Assembly (NCBI GenBank): GCA_003244255.1
Contig: QHCD01000084.1
Span: 1-33,366, forward strand
Source of the DNA: Pseudonocardiales bacterium
Lineage (GTDB): Bacteria > Actinomycetota > Actinomycetes > Mycobacteriales > QHCD01
Direction: 5' to 3'
Length of the DNA: 33,366 nt
In this document: one piece after another, positions 1-7,727 of the stretch
Layout: every line of letters begins with the position of its first letter
Numbering within the stretch: position 1 is the stretch's first letter
Program-made: the position numbers and the translations under genes
The notes under the pieces: generated by a model
The model's input: only the letters and a program-made list of their open reading frames with translations
Told to the model about the DNA's origin: nothing
Database searches by the model: none

Positions 1-671
1 CGCGGGTCGTCCTCGGGGATACCGGCCTCGACCTTGCCCACCAGGTCGGCGCCGACGTCGGCCGCCTTGGTGAAGATGCCGCCGCCGACACGCATGAACA
101 TAGCGAGCAGCGCGCCGCCGAATCCGAAACCTTCGAGCACCGTCGGCGCATGCTCGTTGAAGATCATCAGCACGACGGACGCGCCGATCAGGCCGAGACC
201 GATGGTGAGCATGCCGACGACGCCACCGGTGCGGAAGGCGATCCGGAAGCCGCGTTGCGCGGCGCCGTCCCTGGCCGCGGCCGCCACCCGGACGTTCGCC
301 TGCGTCGCGATCGTCATGCCGATGAATCCGACGGCCGCCGAGAAGGACGCGCCGACGAGGAAGAACAAGGCCCGTCCGATGCGCACCGACCAGCCGCCGT
401 CGGTCACCGGCAGGATCAGCATCAACACGAACACCACGACGGCGAACACCGACAGGGTCCGGAACTGCCGGTCGAGGTACGCGCGCGCGCCTTCCTGCAC
501 GGCTCGGGCGATCTCCTGCATGCGAGGCGTTCCGGTGCCGTGGGCGAGCACCTCCCGCACCAGATAGACAGCCAGTGCCAGGGCGCCGATTCCGATCAGC
601 AGGATTACGGCGACGAGCCCGTAGTCACCCGCGCCGATCTTTGCTGCGTCGGCAAGATACGGCCGGTGCAT
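1..671 (-). CDS. hppA: Membrane-bound proton-pumping pyrophosphatase, N-terminal part (gene runs off the window)
   Basis: Couples hydrolysis of pyrophosphate to ion (usually H+) export across the cytoplasmic membrane. The 223 visible codons begin at an ATG (671-669) preceded by a GGAGG site and end at the window edge. Several hydrophobic segments are visible, roughly residues 15-36, 74-92, 98-122 and 150-172. Near the edge the translation reads GGGIFTKAADVGADLVGKVE, the family's conserved cytoplasmic loop that binds Mg-pyrophosphate (DxxxD plus Lys). This motif identifies the family beyond reasonable doubt. The segment that separates K+-dependent from K+-independent enzymes lies outside the window, so ion dependence is unknown. 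In Streptomyces hppA also lies beside bldG and the same helicase. Confidence 0.93.
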   Translation of the reverse strand, partial: MHRPYLADAAKIGAGDYGLVAVILLIGIGALALAVYLVREVLAHGTGTPRMQEIARAVQEGARAYLDRQFRTLSVFAVVVFVLMLILPVTDGGWSVRIGRALFFLVGASFSAAVGFIGMTIATQANVRVAAAARDGAAQRGFRIAFRTGGVVGMLTIGLGLIGASVVLMIFNEHAPTVLEGFGFGGALLAMFMRVGGGIFTKAADVGADLVGKVEAGIPEDDP

Positions 672-866
672 TTTGGACCTCCACGCCGGGCGTCACGTCG
701 TCGACCGGATCCGCGGATCGGGTCCAGGGCGGCAGCCAGATCGCCGCACGGTCACCGACCACGATCGCCGAGCCGGGCGAGTGTGGCGCGCTCTGTAGTC
801 TGCGCAGCCGAACGCCGCGCGGGCGCCGGGCAGTCTATGGGAGCCCGCCGCGCCGGCATAGCCCGG

Positions 867-1223
867 CTATGGCGATTCGCAGGGCGGCGGCGCCGCGAGG
901 GCCTCGGCGGCCGACGCATAGACCGCGAGGACGTCGTCGAGGCCGGTGATGCGGAGCAGCTTGAGCACCCGCTCGACACCGCATCCGACCCGCAGTTCGC
1001 CGCCGAACCCGCCGGCTCGGTTGTGTCCGCCGATCAGTACGCCGAGGCCGGTGGAGTCGAGGAAGCCGACGCCGTCGAGGTCGACGACCAGCCGGGAGGA
1101 TTCCGCGGTGAGCAGTTCCCCGAGCCGGTCTGCGAAGGCCGGCGAGGAGTAGGCGTCGATCTCGCCGCCGACCTCCAGGACGGTCCAGTCGCCGACCTTG
1201 CGGTCGCTCATCGACAGGTCCAC
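867..1223 (-). CDS. BldG-like anti-sigma factor antagonist (STAS domain)
   Basis: A 118-residue single STAS domain. Such proteins bind anti-sigma factors and are switched by serine phosphorylation. I chose the GTG at 1223 over the ATG at 1250 because a strong GGAGGG site lies just upstream and the protein then begins VDLSMSDRKVGDWTV, which matches the start of Streptomyces BldG as I recall it. The phospho-acceptor motif FLDSTGLGVLIGG puts the serine at residue 57, the same number as in BldG. The gene lies upstream of hppA on the same strand with 195 bp between them. In Streptomyces the anti-sigma partner ApgA sits in that position; no such gene fits here. The partner kinase must therefore be elsewhere. 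Confidence 0.9.
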   Translation of the reverse strand: MDLSMSDRKVGDWTVLEVGGEIDAYSSPAFADRLGELLTAESSRLVVDLDGVGFLDSTGLGVLIGGHNRAGGFGGELRVGCGVERVLKLLRITGLDDVLAVYASAAEALAAPPPCESP

Positions 1224-1360
1224 GGGACCCTCCGCTGCGTTGTCGAACATCGGTGCCGGGTGCGCAGGACCGGCCGCCGGCGGGATGGCTCCCGCCGGTG
1301 AGATCCGGGCGTCATCGATCTAACCAGGTGTCGTCCCGCCGGCCGTGCCAGAGTTGACCC
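1224..1360. promoter_or_regulatory. Divergent intergenic region between the BldG-like gene and the helicase
   Basis: The 137 bp between two divergent starts must hold both promoters. A strong ribosome binding site for the BldG-like gene is visible at its left end. I could not pick out a convincing -10 element for the helicase. No repeat or further gene was seen. Confidence 0.4.
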
Positions 1361-3712
1361 ATGCCGCGTGCGGGTCCGCTGACCGGTCCGGGCCCGCCGT
1401 CCGGGATCGGTGGCCCCCGTGCGCGCCGACCGCTCGTCGGGCGCGCGCTGCTCGAGCGGGTGCTGGCCGGGCGTGCCGAGCCCTCGGTGACCCACATCGA
1501 GTCGGTGCCCGCCCGGCTCGGGACGACGGCGCAGTGGCCCGAATGGGCGCCGGACCTGCTGGTCTCGCGGCTGCGGGCGCGCGGCATCGACGCGCCGTGG
1601 GCACATCAGCGCCAGGCCGCCGACCTCGCGTGGTCCGGTCGGTCGGTGGTGATCTCGACCGGCACTGCGTCGGGCAAGTCGCTCGCCTACCAGTTGCCGG
1701 TGCTGACGGCGCTGCTTGACGACGAGCGGGCGACGGCGCTGTACATCGCGCCGACGAAGGCGCTTGCAGCAGACCAGCTGCGGTCCCTGCGGTCGCTCGC
1801 TCTCACCTCGGTGCGGGCAGCCTGCTACGACGGCGACACACCGCGGGAGGAGCGCGACTGGGTGCGGGCGCACAGCCGGCTGATCCTCACCAATCCCGAC
1901 ATGCTGCACGCCAGCATCCTGCCGGCGCATGCCCGCTGGTCCTCGACGCTGCGCCGGCTGCGGTACGTCGTGATCGACGAGTGCCACACCTATCGCGGCG
2001 TGTTCGGCTCGCACGTCGCGCACGTGCTGCGTCGGCTCCGTCGCATCTGCAGCCGCTACGGCGCCGAACCGGTGTTCGTGCTCGCGTCGGCGACGTCGTC
2101 CGATCCAGCGGTCGCCGCGTCCCGGCTCACCGGCGTCGTCGTCGAGGCGGTCGACGTCGATTCCTCACCGCGGAGCGCGACGACGTTTGCCATGTGGGAG
2201 CCGCCGCTGACCCGGCTGACCGGCGAGAACGGCGCTCCGGTGCGGCGGTCGGCGTCCAGCGAGGCGGCCGACCTGCTGGCCGACCTCGTCGTCTGCGGTG
2301 CCCGCACCCTGACCTTCGTCCGGTCCCGGCGCGGTGCCGAGACGGTGGCGCGGGCGACCCAGCGGGCGCTGGGCGAGGCGGCGCCGCGACTGGCTAGCCG
2401 GGTCGCTGCCTACCGCGCGGGCTACCTGGCTGAGGACCGGCGCGCGCTAGAACGCAAGCTCATGGACGGGACCCTGCTCGGCGTCGCGGCGACGAATGCG
2501 CTCGAGCTCGGTGTCGACATCAGCGGGCTCGACGCCGTCCTCCTGGTCGGCTTCCCGGGCACCATCGCCTCGGTGTGGCAGCAGGCCGGGCGGGCAGGGC
2601 GGGCCGGGCGGGACGCCCTCGCGATCTTCATCGCCCGCGACGACCCGCTCGACACCTACCTCGTGCACCACCCCGATGCCGTGTTCGGCCGGCCGGTCGA
2701 GGCGACCGTGCTCGATCCCGACAACCCCTACGTCCTCGGACCGCAACTGCAGTGCGCCGCCGCGGAGCTGCCGATCACCGACGACGACCTGCCGATGTTC
2801 GGGGGGCCGGCCGCGGAGCTGCTGGCGGATCTCGTCCGCCGCGGCGCGCTGCGGCACCGGCCCAACGGCTGGTACTGGACCGCACGCGACCGACCCACGC
2901 TCGACCTGCGCGGCACCGGCGGCGAACCGATCGGCGTTGTCGAACGCGACACCGGACGGCTGCTCGGCACGGTCGATGCGGACGCCTCGCACCGCACCGT
3001 GCACGCCGGCGCGGTGTACCTGCACCAGGGCACGTCCTACGTCGTCGACCGGCTCGACCTCGATGATCGCGCCGCGATCGTGCATGCCGAGGAGCCGGAC
3101 TGGACCACCCAGTCGCGCGAGGTCACCGACCTGCGCGTCGTCGAGGCGATCCGCGAGCGCAGCCTCCCGGACGTGACCCTGGGGTACGGCGTCGTCGACG
3201 TCACCAGCAAGGTCTCCTCGTTCCTGCGCCGCCGGATCGGCTCCGGCGAGGTCATCGATGAGACGCCGCTCGACCTGCCCGAACGGCAGCTGCGCACGCG
3301 GGCGGTCTGGTACACGGTGAGCGCGGCCGCGCTGGAACGCGCCGACATCGCATGGGCGGACCTGCCCGGCGCGGCCCACGCGGCGGAGCACGCGGCGATC
3401 GGGCTGCTGCCGCTGGTCGCAACCTGCGACCGGTGGGACATCGGGGGCGTCTCGACCGCGCAGCACGAGGACACCGGGCTGCCGACCGTGTTCGTCTTCG
3501 ACGGCCATCCTGGCGGCGCCGGCTTCGCAGCCCGCGGCTACGACGCGGTCAACGTCTGGCTGGACTCGACCCGGCGGGCCATCGCGGCCTGCGAGTGCGA
3601 GTCCGGCTGCCCGTCGTGCGTGCAGTCGCCCAAGTGCGGCAACGGCAACGAGCCGCTGGACAAGGCCGCGGCGATCCGGCTGCTCGATGTCGTCGGCGCT
3701 GCCCTGCGCTGA
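1361..3712 (+). CDS. DECH-box superfamily 2 helicase of the helicase/secretion neighbourhood, with C-terminal cysteine cluster
   Basis: A 783-residue ATP-dependent helicase that resembles M. tuberculosis Rv3649 and the MrfA/YprA family. Walker A is STGTASGKS near residues 99-107, the DECH box is IDECHT at 205-210, motif III SAT is at 243-245, and the motif VI region QQAGRAGRAGR is present. The C-terminus carries a DUF1998-type cluster, CECESGCPSC and KCGNGNE (about 744-762), whose cysteines are expected to bind zinc. In MrfA this family acts in DNA repair of crosslinks; that role here is inferred. The gene's position next to Tad genes is what gave the family its 'helicase/secretion neighbourhood' name. 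The start has only a weak ribosome binding site; homology begins around residue 40, so a slightly later start is possible. Confidence 0.93.
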   Translation: MPRAGPLTGPGPPSGIGGPRARRPLVGRALLERVLAGRAEPSVTHIESVPARLGTTAQWPEWAPDLLVSRLRARGIDAPWAHQRQAADLAWSGRSVVISTGTASGKSLAYQLPVLTALLDDERATALYIAPTKALAADQLRSLRSLALTSVRAACYDGDTPREERDWVRAHSRLILTNPDMLHASILPAHARWSSTLRRLRYVVIDECHTYRGVFGSHVAHVLRRLRRICSRYGAEPVFVLASATSSDPAVAASRLTGVVVEAVDVDSSPRSATTFAMWEPPLTRLTGENGAPVRRSASSEAADLLADLVVCGARTLTFVRSRRGAETVARATQRALGEAAPRLASRVAAYRAGYLAEDRRALERKLMDGTLLGVAATNALELGVDISGLDAVLLVGFPGTIASVWQQAGRAGRAGRDALAIFIARDDPLDTYLVHHPDAVFGRPVEATVLDPDNPYVLGPQLQCAAAELPITDDDLPMFGGPAAELLADLVRRGALRHRPNGWYWTARDRPTLDLRGTGGEPIGVVERDTGRLLGTVDADASHRTVHAGAVYLHQGTSYVVDRLDLDDRAAIVHAEEPDWTTQSREVTDLRVVEAIRERSLPDVTLGYGVVDVTSKVSSFLRRRIGSGEVIDETPLDLPERQLRTRAVWYTVSAAALERADIAWADLPGAAHAAEHAAIGLLPLVATCDRWDIGGVSTAQHEDTGLPTVFVFDGHPGGAGFAARGYDAVNVWLDSTRRAIAACECESGCPSCVQSPKCGNGNEPLDKAAAIRLLDVVGAALR

Positions 3713-3750
3713 CGGCGCCCGACGCGGCCGCGGCTGATCCCCCCATACCG

Positions 3751-3790
3751 GCGGATCTGCTGCCATCCTTGTGCTGACGGCAGCATCCGC
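3751..3790 (+). terminator. Hairpin downstream of the helicase gene
   Basis: The arms GCGGATCTGCTGCC (3751-3764) and GGCAGCATCCGC (3779-3790) pair except for a 2-nt bulge, with a 14-nt loop. It begins 38 bp after the helicase stop. There is no U tract, as is common for actinobacterial terminators. It may separate helicase transcription from the next gene. Confidence 0.55.
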
Positions 3791-3844
3791 GGCCGCCTGC
3801 GGGTCGGCCGGCCACCCATATCGGGCCGGACCGGGAGGTGCGAC

Positions 3845-4174
3845 ATGGTAGCGATCGGGCTGATACTCGTGATCCTCGCGGCCGTGGTCGTCGTGGCCGC
3901 GCTGACGAGCAACACCCAGTCCGTGGTCGTGCACCTGTGGGGCCTGAGGATCTCGAATCTCTCGGTGTCGGTGGTGTTCATCGCCGGCCTGCTCACCACG
4001 GTGGTCGCCGTCGCCGGTGTGATGGTGCTCGCGGCGGGAATGCGGCGGGCCCGCCGCGTCCGCAAGGAGAATCGCGCGCTGGCCAGGGAGAACAAGCGGC
4101 TCGGCCGGACACCGACGTCGGAAACAATGCCGACGGCGCCGGCCCCGATCGACGGCGATCCGCCGAACTCCTGA
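3845..4174 (+). CDS. LapA/DUF1049-like two-helix membrane protein
   Basis: A 109-residue protein with an ATG preceded by GGGAGG at good spacing. Two hydrophobic helices (about residues 4-22 and 42-65) flank the short stretch NTQSVVVHLWG, which is typical of the LapA/YciS domain. A basic, coiled-coil-prone segment (RRARRVRKENRALAREN) follows and should lie in the cytoplasm, then a Pro/Thr tail. Its function is unknown; the E. coli relative LapA helps regulate LPS assembly, which does not apply to an actinobacterium. It is probably expressed separately from the helicase, with a hairpin between them. Confidence 0.8.
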   Translation: MVAIGLILVILAAVVVVAALTSNTQSVVVHLWGLRISNLSVSVVFIAGLLTTVVAVAGVMVLAAGMRRARRVRKENRALARENKRLGRTPTSETMPTAPAPIDGDPPNS

Positions 4175-4287
4175 CGGGCCGACGAGGCGACCGCGAGCCG
4201 AGTTTCGGGTGTGAGCAAGGCCGTCGGCGGGCATCATCACCCTCAGATCGCCTACCAAACGGCCAGCGCGCGATCGAGGAGGCCTCG

Positions 4288-4680
4288 ATGAGTAGCAGCG
4301 AACACAACCCAGCAGGTCCAGACGATCCGCTCGGCGCGCCGGATCCCTCCCGGGGTGGCCCGACGGTAGATGACGCCGTCGCGAACGCCGAGAGCGGCAG
4401 CCAGGCCGAAGGCGTGCACACACCGTCCGGGCAGGCGGAGCCGGGTGATTCCCGGCTGGAGCAGATGACTGAGGTCGCCGGCACCGACGACGGCAGGGTC
4501 GACGGCGATGCCGACGGGTCGGCTGACCCGGTCCCGCCGGGGCCGTCGCCGGACGAGGTCGGCTCGGGCGGCGCGCAACGCGCCGTCGGGGCGCGCATCT
4601 CTGATCGCACGGCGGCAGGCGAACCGGCTCCCGACGGCCCGCCGTTCGGCGCCGAGGACGACGCCGAGCCCACCGGGTAG
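4288..4680 (+). CDS. Acidic, low-complexity hypothetical protein
   Basis: A 130-residue protein that I do not recognise. The ATG at 4288 has an almost ideal AGGAGG site 7 nt upstream, and G/C dominates third codon positions, so it is probably real. The translation is rich in Gly, Asp, Pro, Ser and Glu, contains no cysteine, has no hydrophobic segment and predicts as disordered throughout. It runs convergently towards the TadE-like gene, whose reading frame stays open antisense through all of this CDS. An alternative is that this is only the complement of an extended TadE-like gene; the ribosome site and codon pattern argue against that. Confidence 0.65.
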   Translation: MSSSEHNPAGPDDPLGAPDPSRGGPTVDDAVANAESGSQAEGVHTPSGQAEPGDSRLEQMTEVAGTDDGRVDGDADGSADPVPPGPSPDEVGSGGAQRAVGARISDRTAAGEPAPDGPPFGAEDDAEPTG

Positions 4681-4708
4681 CCCCGCCGATGGCGGTTGGC
4701 GAGGCCGC

Positions 4709-5101
4709 CACCGGCCCGGCGCGGGCCATTGCCGACGCACTCCAGTGCCGGCCCGCAATCACGACCCCGACCGCAACGGCGGCCCGCAACACGACGGTTG
4801 CCCCCCGCACCTGGCAGGAGGAGAGCCGCGCGCCGTTCGCCGCCGCAATGGCGGCGGCCTGCTGGCACGCCATGGTCGGCGTGCCGCGGACGATCAGGGT
4901 GGCGCCGGCCAGCGCGGCGAGATCGGCGGCCGTCTCGGCGCGGTGCCGGGCGACGACGGCGCCGATGCGCAGCGCCGTCGCGGCCGCCACCGCGATCACG
5001 ACCAGGCCGATGCCGAGCACCCACAGCGACCCGCTGCCGCGGTCATCACCGGGCCACCGGCTGCTGGGTCGTGCCCGTGGGCGAGCGCCGAGCGCCGTCA
5101 C
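4709..5101 (-). CDS. TadE-like protein of the helicase/secretion neighbourhood (Rv3654c type); 3' end unresolved
   Basis: The last gene of the Tad operon. The start is the GTG at 5101, which overlaps the TGA of the upstream tadE (GTGA). About 131 residues look real: a short basic leader, GDDRGSGSLWVLGIG beginning one hydrophobic helix (about 24-50), then ETAADLAALAGA and a C-terminal part ending around MARAGPV. This matches the small Rv3654c-type pseudopilin-like family. There is no in-frame stop at the expected end: the frame stays open to 2447, antisense to three + strand genes, and the translation turns Arg/Pro-rich after about residue 135. The coordinates given cover only the family-like part. 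Confidence 0.7.
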
Positions 5102-5475
5102 GGGACGCCACCCGATGGCTCGGCCAACGCGACCGCGGTCGCCGACACGTCGAACCCGGGCAGCAGACCGCCGATCGGATGGACCGTTGCCCACACCTCG
5201 ACCCGAACGTCGGCACCCGCCGGCATCACGACGATGCGCGCCCCGGATGGCGCGGTGGCGTGACCAAGCTGTTGGACCACCACGGCTGGCTCCCCCCGCG
5301 CGGCGGCTCGGGCCGCCTCACGGGCCGCGTCGACGCACGCCAGCTGGCCGCCGACCACCGCCACGGCGGTGAGGGCCGCGCCGAGCAGCACCATCAGTGC
5401 CGGCAGCGCCGCGGCGATCTCCGCGGTGACCATCCCGGCATCCGCATCTTCTCGGGGACGGCGGGCCAGCATCAT
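5098..5475 (-). CDS. TadE family pilus-assembly protein (Rv3655c type)
   Basis: A 125-residue protein whose ATG overlaps the stop of the Flp-like gene (ATGA). After a short charged leader comes DAGMVTAEIAAALPALMVLL: a Gly followed by M/V-T-A-E and a hydrophobic helix, the layout of prepilin-like TadE/F minor pilins with a Glu near +5. The remaining 80 residues form a small extracytoplasmic domain. It should sit in the membrane as a minor component of the Tad pilus or secretion apparatus. No prepilin peptidase gene is present in the window. Confidence 0.85.
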   Translation of the reverse strand: MMLARRPREDADAGMVTAEIAAALPALMVLLGAALTAVAVVGGQLACVDAAREAARAAARGEPAVVVQQLGHATAPSGARIVVMPAGADVRVEVWATVHPIGGLLPGFDVSATAVALAEPSGGVP

Positions 5476-5714
5476 CCGATGTGAACCGACAGCGCGGACT
5501 TGATGACCTTCGACAGCGCCGTCATGACCGCCGAGCTCGTGACGACCTTGTACAGCACGACGGCGAACGCGACGGCGGCGACGGTGCCGACGGCATACTC
5601 CGCCGTGCTCATGCCGGCGTCGCCGCTCGGCCGGCGGGTCCGACCGTTGGTGAGCAGCACAGCGAACAGCAGCGCGCGCACTGTGCCGATTAGCGATGAG
5701 AGCTTCGCCCGCAC
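5472..5714 (-). CDS. Flp-like pilin, DUF4244 family (Rv3656c type)
   Basis: The GTG at 5714 has GGAGG 5 nt upstream and gives 80 residues; the upstream in-frame ATG at 5981 would add a Pro/Arg-rich stretch that looks non-coding. The sequence has a basic leader, then GDAGMSTAEYAVGTVAAVAF: a prepilin cleavage site (G before M-S-T-A-E, Glu at +5) followed by a hydrophobic helix, as in Flp pilins. A short amphipathic C-terminus follows. It is expected to be the major structural subunit of the Tad system. The 253-bp gap upstream suggests it may have its own promoter, which would suit a subunit needed in excess. Confidence 0.85.
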   Translation of the reverse strand: MRAKLSSLIGTVRALLFAVLLTNGRTRRPSGDAGMSTAEYAVGTVAAVAFAVVLYKVVTSSAVMTALSKVIKSALSVHIG

Positions 5715-5967
5715 GGGCACCTCCAGATTGTGAGTCTCGGCAGCGGTGCTGGCCGAGCCGGCCGCGTTCGCGGACGTGCCGTCAACGATCACGGCCGCAG
5801 CGGGTCGAGAACGGCGCAAGGGGCGCGGTTGTGGATTTCGCGCGGGGTGTGGACGACAGCGAGCGCGCGGCCGACGGATGTGGTAGCGGCCGCAGGCGGA
5901 CGACGGAGGCGTCGTCGGCAGGCTTGGCAATGCAGGCGGCCAGGGCAGCTTCCTCGGTGCAGGTTCC
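5715..5967. other. Gap between tadC-like and Flp-like genes
   Basis: This 253-bp stretch is the only large gap in the Tad operon. No convincing gene was seen. A 13-bp near-repeat, TTCCTCGGTGCAG (5950-5962) and TTCCTCAGTGCAG (5964-5976), lies at its right end and runs into the tadC-like stop codon. A pilin promoter may lie here, but no clear -10 element was identified. Confidence 0.4.
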
Positions 5968-6696
5968 TCAGTGCAGCGCATGACCGACGATGCTGATGAC
6001 TACCGGAGCGATGCCGATGCAGACGAACGCGGGCAGGAAGCACAGGCCGAGCGGCACCATCACGAGCACACCGGCGCGGCGTGCCGACGCCTCGGCCCGG
6101 GCGTGCGCCGCGGAAATGGTGTCCGCAGCCAGCCGCTCGAATGTCGATGCGAGCGCGCTGCCGCTCTCGCTTGCCCGCGACACGGCCCGAGCGACCCGAC
6201 CGAGGACGGGATCGTCGGCGTAGCACTGCCACGAGGAGCTGGGCGAGGCCCCGAGCGCGGTCAGCGCGGCGACGTGCGCGAGCTGGTCCGACAGCGGGCC
6301 GCCGGTCGCCGCCGACACGAGCGCGAAGGACGACGTCGGCGGCTGGCCGGCGCGGAGCGCGATCGCGATCAGCCGGAGCGCCTCGGGCAGCGCGCGTTCA
6401 CGCCGCCGCCGCAGCGACCTGTCCGCCCCCGGTTGCGCACGGCGAACGAGGATCTCCACCGCCGCGGCGGCGATCGCACCGATGACGAGGCCGGCGGGCC
6501 AGGCAACCGCGGTGGACGCGACGAACGCCAGCGCAGCCGCGCAGTGCGGCATCCACGGCTGCGGGCGGCCAGCTGCCGCGGGCAGCACTGACGGCAGCGG
6601 CGAGCGAACCCGGCGCTGCGCCGCCTGGGTCGCGCTCGAGGCTGGCCAGCACAGCAGCGCCGCGCCGGCGAGCCCGGCTGCCAACCCCGCGCTCAC
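5968..6696 (-). CDS. TadC-like inner-membrane platform protein (type II secretion F domain)
   Basis: A 242-residue protein that starts at the GTG at 6696, which overlaps the TGA of the TadB-like gene (GTGA); the earlier in-frame ATG at 6735 would overlap by 43 nt. A hydrophobic N-terminus and a helix pair near residues 50-80 precede the cytoplasmic T2SSF domain, with RRRRERALPEALRLIAIALR and the typical ALxxLGxxP and SESGSALASTFERLA segments. Two hydrophobic stretches close the C-terminus. With TadB it should form the membrane platform that couples the TadA ATPase to pilin assembly. Confidence 0.85.
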   Translation of the reverse strand: MSAGLAAGLAGAALLCWPASSATQAAQRRVRSPLPSVLPAAAGRPQPWMPHCAAALAFVASTAVAWPAGLVIGAIAAAAVEILVRRAQPGADRSLRRRRERALPEALRLIAIALRAGQPPTSSFALVSAATGGPLSDQLAHVAALTALGASPSSSWQCYADDPVLGRVARAVSRASESGSALASTFERLAADTISAAHARAEASARRAGVLVMVPLGLCFLPAFVCIGIAPVVISIVGHALH

Positions 6697-7727
6697 GAGC
6701 AGTCCGCCGTCCGCACGATGCGCGCGGTGACCCACACGCCGACGCCGTCGAGCACGGAGCCGACGATCAACGCGGCCTGGCCGAGCGCGGTCGACGTCAA
6801 CACCGTGACCGGGTGCGCGCCCATCGCCGCGCCGAGCCCGAGACCGACCAGCGGCAGGGCGGCCAGCAACGCCGCCGAGGTCCGCGGACCGGAGAGCGCG
6901 GTGGTGACATCGGCCCGACGGCGCTCGGCAGCCCGCAACTCCTCGGCGACCGACTCGAGCACCTCGGCCAGCGGCGCACCGCTACGCCGGCTGACCTCCC
7001 AGCCGGCGGCGACCTGCCGCAGGCTGGACGCCGCACCCGGATGCAGTCCCTCGGCCGCCCCCGGCAGCCGATACCCGATGCCAGACGGCTCTCGATGGCT
7101 GGTATCCCCGCGACGCCGCCGTCCGGTAGCCAGCCCGGCCGCCAGTCCGGGCGGCGGTCCACGCGGCGGTCTCGGCGGCGGCCCGGACGCCAGACCATCC
7201 GGCCGGCCGAACGCGCGGCCGCTCGCCGCCTCGGCAAGCACATCGCCGGCCTGCCCGCCCAAGCTCGCCACCGACGCCGCGGCGCGAAGGATCGGCCCCA
7301 ACGGGCCGACGCACCCGACGGCGCCCGATCGCAGCGCCTCAGCCGGCCCGCGGCCGGCCCGAAGGTCCCCGGCGAGGGCTTCGGCTGCCTCGATCACGGC
7401 CGCGACGTCGCGGCGAGCGCGCCGGGCGTCGGAGGCCCGCAACGCAGCACCGGTCGCTACGACGGCCGCGACCGCACCGGCGACCGCGACGGCGAAGCCC
7501 GCGACCATCCATCCGCCGAGGCCGCAACCCAGGCCCGCCAGCGCGAGGGCGTGCCGGCGCGCGGGCCGAACCCGCAACTGGCGGACGGCACCCCACCGCC
7601 ACGGCGAGGCGTGCCCTGCCGCGCGCAGCCGGACCAGTCTCGCCGTGGGCGATGGCGCAACGGGGTATAGGGCCAGCACCGAGGCCAGCAGAGCCAGGCC
7701 CGCGGCGTGCGCCGCCGGCGCACTCAC
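6693..7727 (-). CDS. TadB-like inner-membrane platform protein with an internal Pro/Gly-rich insert
   Basis: A 344-residue type II secretion F-domain protein. The GTG start overlaps the TadA stop (GTGA). Hydrophobic segments are at about 8-24, 60-95 and 284-330. The T2SSF domain begins at RRDVAAVIEAAEALAGDLRAG (about 106-126) and resumes at QVAAGWEVSRRSGAPLAEVL (about 238-257). Between them, around residues 171-230, is a stretch rich in Pro, Gly and Arg that members of this family normally lack; the DNA there is built from GGCGG-like runs. It could be a flexible loop grown by replication slippage. It acts with the TadC-like protein. Confidence 0.83.
   Translation of the reverse strand: MSAPAAHAAGLALLASVLALYPVAPSPTARLVRLRAAGHASPWRWGAVRQLRVRPARRHALALAGLGCGLGGWMVAGFAVAVAGAVAAVVATGAALRASDARRARRDVAAVIEAAEALAGDLRAGRGPAEALRSGAVGCVGPLGPILRAAASVASLGGQAGDVLAEAASGRAFGRPDGLASGPPPRPPRGPPPGLAAGLATGRRRRGDTSHREPSGIGYRLPGAAEGLHPGAASSLRQVAAGWEVSRRSGAPLAEVLESVAEELRAAERRRADVTTALSGPRTSAALLAALPLVGLGLGAAMGAHPVTVLTSTALGQAALIVGSVLDGVGVWVTARIVRTADCS

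Noticed and set aside
150..1301. 383-codon open frame on the + strand at the left edge
   Set aside because: It runs antisense to hppA and the BldG-like gene and its translation is His/Asp/Arg-rich without any domain.
5472..5981. Longer start (ATG at 5981) for the Flp-like pilin
   Set aside because: The added 89 residues are Pro/Arg-rich and unlike a pilin leader; the GTG at 5714 has a good ribosome site and the right length.
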